A stretch of DNA of 64,000 nt, taken from positions 186,001 through 250,000 of the forward strand of contig JALQPE010000598.1 in the NCBI GenBank assembly GCA_030407315.1, written 5' to 3'. Source of the stretch: Asparagopsis taxiformis (taxonomy: Eukaryota > Rhodophyta > Florideophyceae > Bonnemaisoniales > Bonnemaisoniaceae). How positions within the stretch are numbered: position 1 is the stretch's first letter; every line of letters begins with the position of its first letter. Shown piece after piece: positions 33,573-43,365 of this stretch. Below the pieces are notes generated by a model. It did no database searches. It saw only the letters and a program-made list of their open reading frames with translations, and was not told the DNA's origin. Both the position numbers and the translations under genes were made by a program.

Positions 33573-34102
33573 TTTGGGATGGCGGCGGCGGTTTGGACGC
33601 TGGTGGGATAATTGTGGGAGTGGCGTGATGATGAAGGATGGACGCATATTTGTATGTGCGCATCGGTTGGGATGTTTGGATGATAAATGTGCGACGCTGA
33701 TCGAGGTGGCATTCTGTGATGGAATTGGACGTTTTTGTCAGTTGATCAGATATGACGAGATTTCATTGTACTCTGCGAGTGGAGCACGATTGGATCCATC
33801 GATGTAGAGTGTGATTTTTAGTTATTTTAAATGGTCCCTGTTGGTAGATGGATCGCCCCACGCGAGCGTTCAGACTGTTGTCGTACGTGTCCTGTGATAC
33901 GCATCTTGTCGATGCGAAAGACCCAAAACCGCCGAAATAAATGCGAAATATTTCACAAATAGTGCACTGCAATCATTGCACAACATTGTTGCCAGTTGGC
34001 CAATCGAAACAGATATCAAGCAGCGAGGTGCAAAAATACCGACCACCAGTTTCCGTGACGCAACACGACAGTGCATCCACAACAGACAAGTTGAAGAGCA
34101 AG
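33573..34102. other. Divergent intergenic region
   Basis: Upstream region of GH31 (minus) and MIF (plus). No coding sequence recognised; small ORFs on both strands have no domain. Confidence 0.4.
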
Positions 34103-34616
34103 ATGCCGTCGCTTCTCATCAAAACCAATGTGCAACTAGACGAAGAAAAGAAGGGTCAACTGATGAAAGAATGCTCAAAGTCTGTGAGCAAGCTGCTACG
34201 AAAACCGGAGCGTTTCGTGCTGGTGAGCTACGAAACGTCATCGATGATATTCGCGGGGAAGAGTGACCCGTGTGCGTATGCGGTATGTATTGCATGACGA
34301 TGAATACGCGCGATTCATATGCAACTCCATCTAACAAACATCGTCGCACAGTTTCTGGCCAGTCTGGGCGCGTTGGGACCGGAGGTGAATCCGGACGTTG
34401 TCAAAGCAATTTCTGCATCACTGGTACGTACAACAACATCGGCGGGCGATTCGTGTTTACAAATCCGATACTGACTGATGCGCTGCGCGGATGTGGCTGG
34501 GAATACGGTCGATGTAGGAGTCTATTGCGGGTATCGCACCGGATCGCGTGTATATTCAGTTCTGTGATGTTGAGAATCGCTCGGATTTCGGCTGGAATGG
34601 TACGACATTTGGTTGA
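34103..34616 (+). CDS. MIF: Macrophage migration inhibitory factor (MIF) family, three exons
   Basis: Exons 34103-34282, 34352-34423 and 34518-34616, all phase 0, give 116 residues, the family length. Introns are 69 and 94 bp, with GTATGT...CTAAC...CACAG and GTACGT...CTGAC...TGTAG. The mature protein begins MPSLLIKTNV, keeping the N-terminal Pro2 that is the tautomerase base in MIF and D-dopachrome tautomerase. PERFVLVSYE and DPCAYAFLASLGALGPEVN match conserved core blocks, and the end reads FGWNGTTFG. MIF-like proteins occur in plants and algae, where the biological role is largely unknown. The gene ends 45 bp before a PIF/Harbinger element. Confidence 0.93.
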
Positions 34617-34660
34617 GTAAACGAGCACGTCATTTGGTGATTGTGAGACAACTTTATATT

Positions 34661-34685
34661 GGGAGCAACCGGAAATCGCCAGTCC
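34661..34685 (+). repeat. Left terminal inverted repeat of PIF/Harbinger
   Basis: 25 bp beginning GGGAGCAACCGGAAATCGCC; reverse complement of 37192-37216 with one mismatch. Confidence 0.92.
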
Positions 34686-34896
34686 GCCATTCCGACACTT
34701 TATGATAGCAATTCGAAAATACAATGACCCGCCACTCCACCAGCTGACTAGTCCACTTTTTGCCATAAGTAGGGTGCAGTTTACAACTGTAATTTCCGCT
34801 TTGCGTATCAATTTGCCTCTACAATTACGTTGAGGCTGGTACCACTACCCATCTTCTGTTTGCACCCATCAAAACGTTTCCAAAAACATAACACTT

Positions 34897-35739
34897 ATGT
34901 CTGCTGTTCCGCAGAACACGCAAAGCAAGCATGGCGACGAGCCCCCATCTTCCTCACGTACCGTCGCCTTACCAGCAGAGGAAGGTGTCAACACGTGTGA
35001 ACCGGTACACCTGGCAGTTGAACCGTTGCGAATAGTGAAAAGGCAAACTCGAGCTGGGGCACCAAACTACACCACAGAAGACATAGATGCTCTTCTCGAT
35101 TGTGTATCTGCCGTGCAACCTCTCGGCTCTAACCATTGGGCTATAGTAGCGAACAAGTTTTCGCTGTGGGCAAAGGAGAACGAGAGACCGGCCAGGGACC
35201 AAGACAGTATCCGCAACAAGTTTGACAAGTTGGCCAATGCCAAAAAACGAACTGGAGACCCTTCGTGCCCCTCGACTGTTCGCAAAGCGAAGAATATAGC
35301 ACGGGACATACAAAATAAATGCGCAGCTCGAGTGCTAGGAAGTGACGTCGACAACGAGGATACAAATGATGCTGACAGTGTCGAGAGAGGTGGAAGTTGT
35401 GTGACAGAGGAGATCGAAACTGTAGGTAAATATGTCGGGAAGCGTCGAATGGGGAGCACGGGTCTTTCAACACCGTCAAAAATGTCAAAGACTGATAGCA
35501 ACTTAGTGGAACATGTGGGGCAAATTTCAGGACATATTGGAAAGATATCAGAGTTCATGTCACGCAGCGCAATCGAAGAAACATCCTCAATGACCAAAGA
35601 AGACGTTAAGGCAGTAGTAAAAGCCGAAATATCAAAAAGCCTACAACCTACTAACCAGATGCTGGAGAATATGGCCGAGATGCTTCGTGCTTTGACTAAG
35701 TCTGGTTTTCAGAGTAATGGCGCGAATAAACCGGGATGA
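34897..35739 (+). CDS. Harbinger Myb/SANT-like (DUF6818-type) protein
   Basis: A 280-residue partner protein of the transposon. Residues about 48-120 form a Myb/SANT-like trihelix: PNYTTEDIDALLDCVSAVQP, NHWAIVANKF, DSIRNKFDKLANAKKRTGDP. In Harbinger systems this protein binds the transposon ends and helps bring the transposase into the nucleus. The middle is acidic, and the C-terminal 90 residues (from about 190) look helical and could dimerise. ATG at 34897, no frame break. The family name is recalled from domain resemblance. Confidence 0.82.
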   Translation: MSAVPQNTQSKHGDEPPSSSRTVALPAEEGVNTCEPVHLAVEPLRIVKRQTRAGAPNYTTEDIDALLDCVSAVQPLGSNHWAIVANKFSLWAKENERPARDQDSIRNKFDKLANAKKRTGDPSCPSTVRKAKNIARDIQNKCAARVLGSDVDNEDTNDADSVERGGSCVTEEIETVGKYVGKRRMGSTGLSTPSKMSKTDSNLVEHVGQISGHIGKISEFMSRSAIEETSSMTKEDVKAVVKAEISKSLQPTNQMLENMAEMLRALTKSGFQSNGANKPG

Positions 35740-35782
35740 TACGATCTAACGAGAACGGTAAAATTAATTTCAACTGTATGGA

Positions 35783-37030
35783 CTAAGCTTGTTGTGGATC
35801 AGAATAGGTAAAGCGAATCTGATTAAGACCGACATATCTCGTTCTAAAGTTGAACAGGTGACAGCAAATTGTCAATAGTCTAAGCCTTTTCGTACAATCC
35901 GCAGGCAGTGGAACTTTTAGTCTAGCGAATGGCGCTTTTATGGCACGTATGCCCCATTCAGCGCTTTGACGTTCACTTGGCATAATTCTCTGTAGTACGA
36001 GATCCACAGCTGCAAGTGGCGCACTTTCAGGTATGTTAGATACCTCATTCGTTTTGCGACTACGAACAATCTTTCCGTTCGTTGCTTTTGTATTTGTCAC
36101 AAAAGCGGAGTCACCTAGTATTGCCATTCCAGGTGGTGTGAACTCATCAGAGAGTTTAGGGTAGTACAAACCAGATACTGTGGCTATTTTGGTGTCGTGC
36201 CAACTACCAGGGTAATTGACAGCTGCATGTATGAGCTCCCCGAAAAAGTTGAACACAAAAAGGTTCGTCACCTCCACGGATTGAGTGAATCCTTCGAAGT
36301 ATGCATTCTGGAGGTTTGGCTCTGTATAGTCTGCACAAGGCATTCTTCCGCCATCAGTTATCCCAAAAACGCCCTCTAAGAGCCTTCCATTCACACGATT
36401 ACAATGCAAAAGTGAAGATGATTTCTCCATTTCATCATGTGATGGCCAACGTATTTCACATTCCTTGTTTCGCTGAACAACTCTTTGTAATACCTCCAGG
36501 CTATAATCTAACCAAACGCCGAGCGTACTACTCACTATTCCAAATATAGGGCATAAGCTGTACATCGTCTGGTTTGTTTTGATGTACCACAGGGACATTC
36601 CTAGTAAATCAATAGATGATAATAGTGGCTTCCTACCTCTGACTTTTGGCCCTTGTCGAAATGGACTTCCAAAGTTCAGTTGCCTGCGCTCCGACTCGAA
36701 CATAGGTAGCAGTTTTTCCAATAAAAGTGCTTTAGTGAAGTTTGTTGACACCAAAAAGTCTTCATCATTTCCACAGGACAGAATCTTGTTCCACGGTGTA
36801 GATGTATCTCCCACAATGGGGCGAATGATTGCACAGCGGTGATATTTCGAAGGCCTCCTGGAGCGCTTCTGTACCTTCTTTTTTTTCTGCCTCGAACTGT
36901 GCTTGTGGATAGCTGCTAACGTAATGGCTAAAGCTGCTGAGCATGCAGCAACTACCGCTGCAAGACGTTTTTTTCGCCAAGAGAGAATTGGAGACATAAT
37001 CACTGGTGGGTATCTCGTTGCATATTTCAT
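35783..37030 (-). CDS. PIF/Harbinger transposase (DDE_Tnp_4)
   Basis: A 415-residue transposase. The RNase H-like catalytic acids are visible: Asp226 in FGITDGGRM, Asp307 in ILGDSAF and Glu358 in RQSAEWGIRAIKAPFARL, with the YPGSWHDTKI block between them as in DDE_4 proteins. Length is normal and no frame break is seen, so activity is possible. The N-terminus is odd: residues 23-41 (LAAVVAACSAALAITLAAI) are strongly hydrophobic, followed by a basic patch (RQKKKKVQKRSRRP) that may be the nuclear signal. A later Met (residue 12) could be the true start. The stop is 43 bp from that of the Myb-like gene. Confidence 0.92.
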   Translation of the reverse strand: MKYATRYPPVIMSPILSWRKKRLAAVVAACSAALAITLAAIHKHSSRQKKKKVQKRSRRPSKYHRCAIIRPIVGDTSTPWNKILSCGNDEDFLVSTNFTKALLLEKLLPMFESERRQLNFGSPFRQGPKVRGRKPLLSSIDLLGMSLWYIKTNQTMYSLCPIFGIVSSTLGVWLDYSLEVLQRVVQRNKECEIRWPSHDEMEKSSSLLHCNRVNGRLLEGVFGITDGGRMPCADYTEPNLQNAYFEGFTQSVEVTNLFVFNFFGELIHAAVNYPGSWHDTKIATVSGLYYPKLSDEFTPPGMAILGDSAFVTNTKATNGKIVRSRKTNEVSNIPESAPLAAVDLVLQRIMPSERQSAEWGIRAIKAPFARLKVPLPADCTKRLRLLTICCHLFNFRTRYVGLNQIRFTYSDPQQA

Positions 37031-37191
37031 CCATGGCTTACCATCAACTTACGGTATAGGGACAGTTTACGGTACGAAACCAAATCTGGCGAAGTGGATC
37101 GCCCTTTCAGACCCCGACCCAAATCACCAGATTTGGCGGAAACTCGCCAAATTTCAGCACTTGTGATTGGTCCAAAGACTGGCGAAGTAGT

Positions 37192-37216
37192 GGAGTGGCG
37201 ATTTCCGGTTGCTCCC
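37192..37216 (-). repeat. Right terminal inverted repeat of PIF/Harbinger
   Basis: 25 bp ending CGGTTGCTCCC; inverted copy of 34661-34685. Confidence 0.92.
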
Positions 37217-37384
37217 ATTCAGTGATCGCTGTTGGAGTGTACAGTTATGCTCACAAACATTTTCAAATTTAACTACTTTTCAATCCACGCGTAACATATA
37301 CAAAACGTACCATCATACGCCGCATTCAGATGCACCACCATCGACACCGCACCTCCCGCCACGCTAGTCCATCCGTCCACCACA

Positions 37385-39166
37385 ATGAACCCCATCCAAC
37401 CCGCCGCGACGTCGCACCCCGCACCGACCCGCCCGTCGAAACGATGGTCTGTCGCCTTGGCGGCGGCGCTGATGAACGCGCTGCAATCCGGCGCGTTCTT
37501 CTTCACCCCAACGACACTAATGCCGTTAATCGTCGCCGATTTCAGCCTCCCCCTCTCCCTCTCGACCGTTCCAATCGCCATCGGCAAGATAGCCTACGTG
37601 CTGCTACTCATACCCGGCGGCATGCTTGTGGATAAATTCGGCCCGCGTGTGTGTGTATTTCTCGGCGTGTTTGGTCTCGCACTCTTCATGACCATGTACG
37701 CTGTTTTTGTCTCGTCGTTTTCATTCCTCGTCGTCATCCACGTGCTGCTTGCAACCGTCGCTAGCGTCAGTGGCGTTCCCGTGTATTCCATATTTGTCGC
37801 CCAGTGGTTCCATACCGCAATCGGCCTCGCCATGGGGCTTGTACTCGCCGGGTATTCCGCAGCTGGTACCGCGATTCCCGCCCTGCTTGGTCCCATTGCC
37901 GCTGCGTTTGGCTGGCGTGTTGCAATGGGTGTTACCTGTGCGTTGTTGTGGTGTGTTGCATTGCCGGTTACGTTTTTCTTTCTGCATGAGAATTGTGACG
38001 CGCAGACAGATTTCATTGCGGTGAAGACGGAGGATGAACAGTGTGCGGAACGTACGCCGTTTCTTTCCAGTGAACAGCATGAGCAAGATGGGGACGTTAT
38101 GATGGGCTTGGAGCATAATTCATGGACGTTTGTGGGCTTTGCGTTTTCCTATATTCTGTTGCAGTATTGTTTCGGGTGCTTTAGTGAGAATCTTATGTTC
38201 TTGTTGACGCTTGATAATGGTATGTCCCTGTCAGTTGCATCCTTGTTTTTCAGTATTTTGAACTTGTCTTCGTTTTCAGCAAAGTTGGTCGGCGGTCACC
38301 TTGGGGATAGGTATGATAGATTTCATGTTGCATCAGCATCCAGCGGCTTGGCAGCTGTGGGTATCTTATTCTTGTTCATGTCACCTCCCAGTCTAGGAGA
38401 TGATAATATTCCACACTTGACATCGTCACCACTGGCGTTTTTGTTGTTTACAATATTATTCGGATTTGGATATGGGGCGACGTTCAACAGCCTGTACGCG
38501 CTCACACCCATTGTGTTTGGCAAACGTAATCTAGGCCGTACTCAAAGTGCGTTGTTCGGCCTCGGTCTCACTGGAAACGCTATAGGCTCGGTGTTGACCG
38601 GTGTGCTGCGCTCGAGATACGGCTCGTATGAACGGGCTTTTCTCGTTTCCGCTGTTGCATGCATTGCAAATTTTTTTGTATTCAATCTCAATCGATTGAC
38701 TCTGGGCGGCAGTGTGGAGGGCTTGAAACGTCTGAATGAGGAGCAGCGAAATGTAATACGAGCAGGCGCGTTGAATGGTATGGAAGAACTAGAAGTGGCG
38801 GAAGCTGCAGCCCAACAGCGAGTAGGACTGCTGAGTAATGCAGCTTCACCGAATATGTCACCGACAGGTAGCATGTCAGATGAACAAGGTGTGGATTTTA
38901 TTTTTGGATCTGGAATACAGACGGATAACGGTTTCCCAATTGCGAGAGATTGGTCTAGTTCGTCTCTGCGAAACGAGCTTTTGGGCGGTCGCACGCGGTT
39001 AGAAAGTGCATCTAGAAGGGCTGGTCGGATGAGAAGATCGTCTACTTTTGAAGCCATGATTGATTCAGGAATTATTTCGGCTAGTTTGGAATCGGCAGGG
39101 TATCTCGGGAAAAAGTCGAGGATTTCACGGAGGAGCTCGAATGATATGTCTATGAGACTTGAATAA
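37385..39166 (+). CDS. Major facilitator superfamily transporter
   Basis: A 593-residue membrane protein with about 12 hydrophobic spans in two groups of six (about residues 25-205 and 245-445). The loop between spans 2 and 3 has the MFS motif GGMLVDKFGPRV, and the second half has the related GGHLGDRYDRF. The central loop and the 150-residue C-terminal tail are hydrophilic, the latter Ser/Arg-rich with possible phosphorylation sites. It resembles the broad oxalate/monocarboxylate-type or nitrate-type MFS groups, but the substrate cannot be told. ATG at 37385, 168 bp after the Harbinger element. Convergent with the amidohydrolase gene. Confidence 0.9.
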   Translation: MNPIQPAATSHPAPTRPSKRWSVALAAALMNALQSGAFFFTPTTLMPLIVADFSLPLSLSTVPIAIGKIAYVLLLIPGGMLVDKFGPRVCVFLGVFGLALFMTMYAVFVSSFSFLVVIHVLLATVASVSGVPVYSIFVAQWFHTAIGLAMGLVLAGYSAAGTAIPALLGPIAAAFGWRVAMGVTCALLWCVALPVTFFFLHENCDAQTDFIAVKTEDEQCAERTPFLSSEQHEQDGDVMMGLEHNSWTFVGFAFSYILLQYCFGCFSENLMFLLTLDNGMSLSVASLFFSILNLSSFSAKLVGGHLGDRYDRFHVASASSGLAAVGILFLFMSPPSLGDDNIPHLTSSPLAFLLFTILFGFGYGATFNSLYALTPIVFGKRNLGRTQSALFGLGLTGNAIGSVLTGVLRSRYGSYERAFLVSAVACIANFFVFNLNRLTLGGSVEGLKRLNEEQRNVIRAGALNGMEELEVAEAAAQQRVGLLSNAASPNMSPTGSMSDEQGVDFIFGSGIQTDNGFPIARDWSSSSLRNELLGGRTRLESASRRAGRMRRSSTFEAMIDSGIISASLESAGYLGKKSRISRRSSNDMSMRLE

Positions 39167-39436
39167 CTGTTTATGGAAAGGTATGCCAGCAACTAAAGTT
39201 GATGTTGCTTATATAACACAACTATATTCCATAATGTTTGTGTACGTGCTTGGCAGCAGAGAATTTCTGGTACATTCAAGTGAGCGATCGCGCTGGTGCG
39301 TCGCCCGACCGGTACTGACGACTAGACTTGGGAAGTTCTCGCGCGCAGAATATTGTTATGATGACCGTATGGGTAAGTGACAAGCTTGTCAATGATTGCA
39401 GATGAAGAAATGACAACTGCTCATTCCAAAATTGGA

Positions 39437-40834
39437 TTACAACGTCTGATGAATGGGCAATTTATAGAGTTGAGTGGCATTTTCTGCGAGAATTTTGCGG
39501 ATGGCCGCTTTGGCCTCCGCTTGACCGAGATCGCCGCTGATGACGGACGCTGCAATAACACCAGCAATGACTCGTCGCCCCCAACGTGCCGCGAGGAAAA
39601 ACACATCCGGAGTTGAATGCGCGTCTGACGAGTAGAGTACTTTTGTAATTGGTGCAATCTCCAGTGCTTCGTCGACCACTTTGAACATGCCGCGCACCGA
39701 CAGCAGTGGAATCGCCAGACCGACGTCCAGATACACCGACGGATACGCCGCTGCGAGGTAGGCAGCCTCTCGCGTATACGGCCATGCCGCGTGCAGCAGC
39801 ACGATTGCAACATCGGGAAACCGTTTAAATACTTGTCGAAGTAGAACGGGATTGGCATTCTTCAAATCGAGATCCGTGTCCCCAAATCCGCAATGGATCT
39901 GAATTGGAATTGCATGGCGTTTGGCAACTTGCAGACCTATTCGCACAACACAGTCCACAATCACCTTATCCTCCAGTCGAATCTTTTGTGCCGCTGAACC
40001 CTCAGATGCCGACAGTGATGCGTAAGACATTTTCGCCAGTGCATCTTCAAGGTCTTCATCAGTCCAATCGAGATTCACTGCCAGACCGCTTCTATATGCT
40101 GCAATGCTCTTAAAGGACACCACATTCGGTGGCAACGGATCCAATCTGGCAGAAAATGCATTTCGAAACTGTTGTGCCCTCAGAGTAGTTCTCGGCTTCT
40201 TATCCGGCGAATGCGTATAACTCACCGGGCGCGGCCCTCTCGACCAGACATGATCTTGATTCTGTCTGACGAGATCGGTCAAAGTTTTCTCAGCCTCCGT
40301 CTCTAATCTGAGCACTCTCCTCGCGATCGGCACGTTGAGCCTGGTGGGAAAGTCGTGCAAATTAACCGGAAGCGCTCCGCGCGGACAGGCGAGACCGTCG
40401 TCGATCAACACGGCGGCTATACCAGCGGCGCCGAAGCAGCGTTTAGCTAGATTCCACGGGCCCATTTCGGCGCGAATGGCCTCGATGGCACGCTCTGTTT
40501 CCGCGGGATGGTCCAGTCCGTGGTGGTCGTCGTCGCGATGCTCGTCGTCCACATCGTCGCTGGAGGCGGCGCTGGAGTCGCGGAACAGACGCGCATCGGG
40601 GAGCACGAGGCCGTGGAGGTCGCGCAACGAGCGGCAGAAGGCGAGGGTGGCTCGTGCGGCGGACGGGTGGTCATGGGCGGCTTCGGATAGCACTTGCGCG
40701 AGCTTGGGCATGGAAAATGTGTTGGTGGTGTGGTCGGGGATGCAGAATGGATGCGCGTGATTGTCCACGAGCAGTGTGGCATCGGCGACAGCTTCTAGAG
40801 TACTGTGTAAGTCTGTTCGCTGCGGCGGGTCCAT
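39437..40834 (-). CDS. Amidohydrolase 2 family protein, FluG N-domain-like
   Basis: A 465-residue TIM-barrel metal hydrolase. The metal site is suggested by VDNHAHPF near the N-terminus (HxH), IQIHCGFGDTD in the middle, VLLHAAWPYTREAAYLA, and LYSSDAHSTPDVFFLAA near the end (Asp). This order fits the amidohydrolase domain found at the N-terminus of fungal FluG and plant nodulin/glutamine-synthetase-like proteins, but here the synthetase domain is absent. Residues about 85-110 form an acidic His/Asp-rich insert. ATG at 40834 chosen because the upstream open frame is unlike the family. Substrate unknown. Confidence 0.85.
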   Translation of the reverse strand: MDPPQRTDLHSTLEAVADATLLVDNHAHPFCIPDHTTNTFSMPKLAQVLSEAAHDHPSAARATLAFCRSLRDLHGLVLPDARLFRDSSAASSDDVDDEHRDDDHHGLDHPAETERAIEAIRAEMGPWNLAKRCFGAAGIAAVLIDDGLACPRGALPVNLHDFPTRLNVPIARRVLRLETEAEKTLTDLVRQNQDHVWSRGPRPVSYTHSPDKKPRTTLRAQQFRNAFSARLDPLPPNVVSFKSIAAYRSGLAVNLDWTDEDLEDALAKMSYASLSASEGSAAQKIRLEDKVIVDCVVRIGLQVAKRHAIPIQIHCGFGDTDLDLKNANPVLLRQVFKRFPDVAIVLLHAAWPYTREAAYLAAAYPSVYLDVGLAIPLLSVRGMFKVVDEALEIAPITKVLYSSDAHSTPDVFFLAARWGRRVIAGVIAASVISGDLGQAEAKAAIRKILAENATQLYKLPIHQTL

Positions 40835-41067
40835 GGCGACGTTGCGATGGCCATGGATGAAGAAGGAGGAGGCGGGGGAGGGAAGAAGTGGATTGTTGTA
40901 AAGGAAACAGAAGTGTGCTTTTAGGTATGAGAATGATGTAGGGTTCTTGGATGACTTAGATGAATGGTTCACATTGAAACTGTAGGTATGATAAAACAGC
41001 TCTTCGATCAACAGCTCGCAGCTCCGTCGTGCACGGGTGCGAAATATCCCTAATACGTGTCTTGCAT

Positions 41068-41704
41068 TCATTCGTTCACGGATCGTAAAGCTTCGAGTAC
41101 AACTGCCCCCGCTGCGGTAGTGAATAAGGTGGCTGAAGATGGTGGTGGCGTATTGCAAGTAATGTTAGACAACCTTCCCTTCGTTTCTATATTCTCGATC
41201 CAATCATTGCCGCTTACCTGGATATACAGAAAATGTCCAAACCGGATGTCGCACAATCACGCAGCCACCCACCAGCTCGCAATCGTAGCCCATCGTTCGT
41301 TGCACGCCCATCACATCACTGTATGGAACGTTTCCATCGCCAAAGTACGGTAGTCCACTAGCTGCGTCTGTAATCTCAACCCATGCCTGTGCATCCAATC
41401 GATGCACCGCATCTCTTACCAGACGACCCCAGTCGAGAAATCGCTCCAACAATCTGTCCTTTTCGCTCGCCTGTTGCTCGCCAAATTCCAGCAGCGGCAG
41501 GCTGGATTTCTGAAATGTTGGCACAATGTACAACGTGGTCGTTTCGTTGATTTTCGCCGCCGGAAACACTGCCTTCAACTCGCGACACAGCGTTTTCGGA
41601 CATTCATGTACGGAATATTCGAAATCGCTCAGCTTTTTGCTTGCAGTTGGTGCTAATATTGTGTTGACACCTTTCTTCGGTATGTAACTACCAGCACCTG
41701 CCAT
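41068..41704 (-). CDS. MMADHC: MMADHC (CblD) cobalamin trafficking protein, two exons
   Basis: CblD directs vitamin B12 to methionine synthase and methylmalonyl-CoA mutase after CblC processing. Minus-strand exons 41704-41218 and 41132-41068 give 183 residues. The intron (85 bp) has GTAAGC, GTCTAACAT and CTTCAG. Recognisable blocks are FEYSVHECPKTLCRELKAVFP, AWVEITDAASGLPYFGDGNVP and GYDCELVGGCVIVRHPVW, in the same order as in animal MMADHC. The C-terminal exon reading is the least certain part. Compared with human CblD the N-terminus is short; an upstream in-frame Met at about 41776 could add a targeting region. Confidence 0.85.
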
Positions 41705-42195
41705 ATCGATTCGTTCATCCTCAAACCGATCCGGCTTCAAGCCGTGGAAGAGTGTGAACCATAGAATGCACCGCACAATCGGGATTTACAAACCGATCAG
41801 GATTTACACCGGACCACGTGTCCAGCTTTGCAACGTCATCACAACTCAACGGCGGAGATCGATTGCGCGCTTGCAGTGCGCCCCGCTATGACTGGCCAGA
41901 TCTACTGCCGCCGTCTGTGCACCGAATGAAAAGTGTTATCATACCGCAGCGAGATGGACCATGAAATTTGAAAATATTTCTCATACTGAATCTATGTTAC
42001 GCTCACCACAAAATATCGTGTGCTCAGTTGCGGCGCCACGCGCGCTCGTCGACATGTAGAGATACACATATCTGGTCGCCAGCTTTATCCGCCACCAATC
42101 CGCTCGACCATATAGACACTCATTGTATTCAATTGCATCTCATCCTATCGCATCTCCCTCATCCTCTCCCACCCGTCTATCAATTCGATTTCCAA
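41705..42195. other. Divergent intergenic region
   Basis: Upstream region of MMADHC (minus) and the phosphate translocator (plus). The plus-strand frame of the translocator is open from 41968 but has no ATG before 42196. C-rich, G-poor stretch before the translocator. No specific site identified. Confidence 0.4.
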
Positions 42196-43365
42196 ATGCT
42201 GTCCGCATTCATCCCCGTCACCGCCCGGCCGCTCGCCAATCGCGCCACCCACCAACGCCTCGCCCTCCAGTCACGCTCCGCCCCATTGCGTCACACCTGT
42301 TTCGTCCGGCCCATTGTCCAACCGCCAATTGAACAACTTCATTCGCGTTCACTAATCCGTGCCAGTGCTGCAGATACATCATCATCGTCCCCTCCAGTTC
42401 CAGCTCCCGCTGAAAAGTCAAACACTCTCAAGGTCGGTTTCTACATCTTCCTCTGGTATGCATTCAACATTGTCTACAACATTTCCAACAAAAAGGTCCT
42501 CAACTGGTTCCCAGTTCCGTGGTTTGTCTCGTGGTTCCAGCTTCTCGTCGGCTGTTTTTACGTGCTCCCCCTCTGGGCATTGCGTATCCGTAAGGCACCC
42601 ACCGTGCCCCGCGAGGCAGTAAATACTCTCTTGCCAATTTCCATCGGACATGTCATCGGACACGTCAGTACAGTGGTATCGTTGGGAGCAGTCGCAGTTT
42701 CGTTCACTCATGTCGTCAAGTCCATGGAACCATTTGTGAATGTCATTGGCTCTGCTGTTTTCCTCCAGTCGATATTCCCATTCCCTGTTTACGCGTCCCT
42801 GCTACCTGTTGTAGCTGGTGTGGTGATGGCATCCGTGTCAGAAGTCTCCTTCACCTGGCTCGGATTCCTGTCTGCAATGACCTCCAACTTTGCCTTTACC
42901 GCTCGTAATATTTTCTCAAAGCTCTCCATGAACAAGCCCAAGGGTGACAATATGGGACCTGCAAATCTCTTTGCTGTACTGTCCATCATGTCCACTATTT
43001 TGCTCGCACCCGTCGCGCTCATCATGGATAACCCCGTAAAGCTGCAAAAAGCATGGTGGGCAGCAACGACCGGCGCAACCGCTGTTGTCACTGCCCCGAA
43101 GCTTCTCGGTGGTCTGTTAATTTCCGGTCTGTTCTTCTATCTCTACCAAGAGGTCGCATTTAAAGCTCTGGACTCGGTTCATCCCATCACTCATGCCGTA
43201 GCGAACACTGTGAAACGTGTGGTAATCATTGTCACGTCTGTCTTTGTGTTCCAGAACCCTGTCACGAAGGCTAATGCGATTGGCTCGGCCATCGCCTTGC
43301 TGGGTGTGTTGCTGTATTCTATCACCAAGAACTACTTTCCGGAGAAGAAAGCAAAGCAGGCATAA
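42196..43365 (+). CDS. Plastid triose-phosphate/phosphate translocator
   Basis: A 389-residue inner-envelope antiporter that exchanges stromal triose phosphate (or related C3-C6 phosphates) for cytosolic phosphate. Residues 1-75 form an Arg/Ser/Pro-rich transit peptide without acidic residues. The rest is the TPT/EamA-type fold with about eight to ten spans: GFYIFLWYAFNIVYNISNKK, FTHVVKSMEPFVNVIGSAVF, SNFAFTARNIFSKLSM, and AVANTVKRVVIIVTSVFVFQ, which carries the Lys-Arg pair that binds the phosphate groups. The sequence looks closest to the TPT class. It supplies carbon for floridean starch and floridoside in a red alga. Single exon. Confidence 0.95.
   Translation: MLSAFIPVTARPLANRATHQRLALQSRSAPLRHTCFVRPIVQPPIEQLHSRSLIRASAADTSSSSPPVPAPAEKSNTLKVGFYIFLWYAFNIVYNISNKKVLNWFPVPWFVSWFQLLVGCFYVLPLWALRIRKAPTVPREAVNTLLPISIGHVIGHVSTVVSLGAVAVSFTHVVKSMEPFVNVIGSAVFLQSIFPFPVYASLLPVVAGVVMASVSEVSFTWLGFLSAMTSNFAFTARNIFSKLSMNKPKGDNMGPANLFAVLSIMSTILLAPVALIMDNPVKLQKAWWAATTGATAVVTAPKLLGGLLISGLFFYLYQEVAFKALDSVHPITHAVANTVKRVVIIVTSVFVFQNPVTKANAIGSAIALLGVLLYSITKNYFPEKKAKQA

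Larger units (their letters stand above)
34658..37219. mobile_element. PIF/Harbinger DNA transposon, apparently complete
   Basis: Element 34661-37216 (2556 bp), bounded by 25-bp terminal inverted repeats (GGGAGCAACCGGAAATCGCC...) matching at 24 of 25 bases, with ATT target duplications at 34658-34660 and 37217-37219. It carries the two genes typical of this superfamily, a Myb/SANT-like protein and a DDE transposase, in convergent orientation. Both frames are uninterrupted. The 3-bp duplication fits the PIF/Harbinger preference for short AT-rich targets. Confidence 0.93.
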
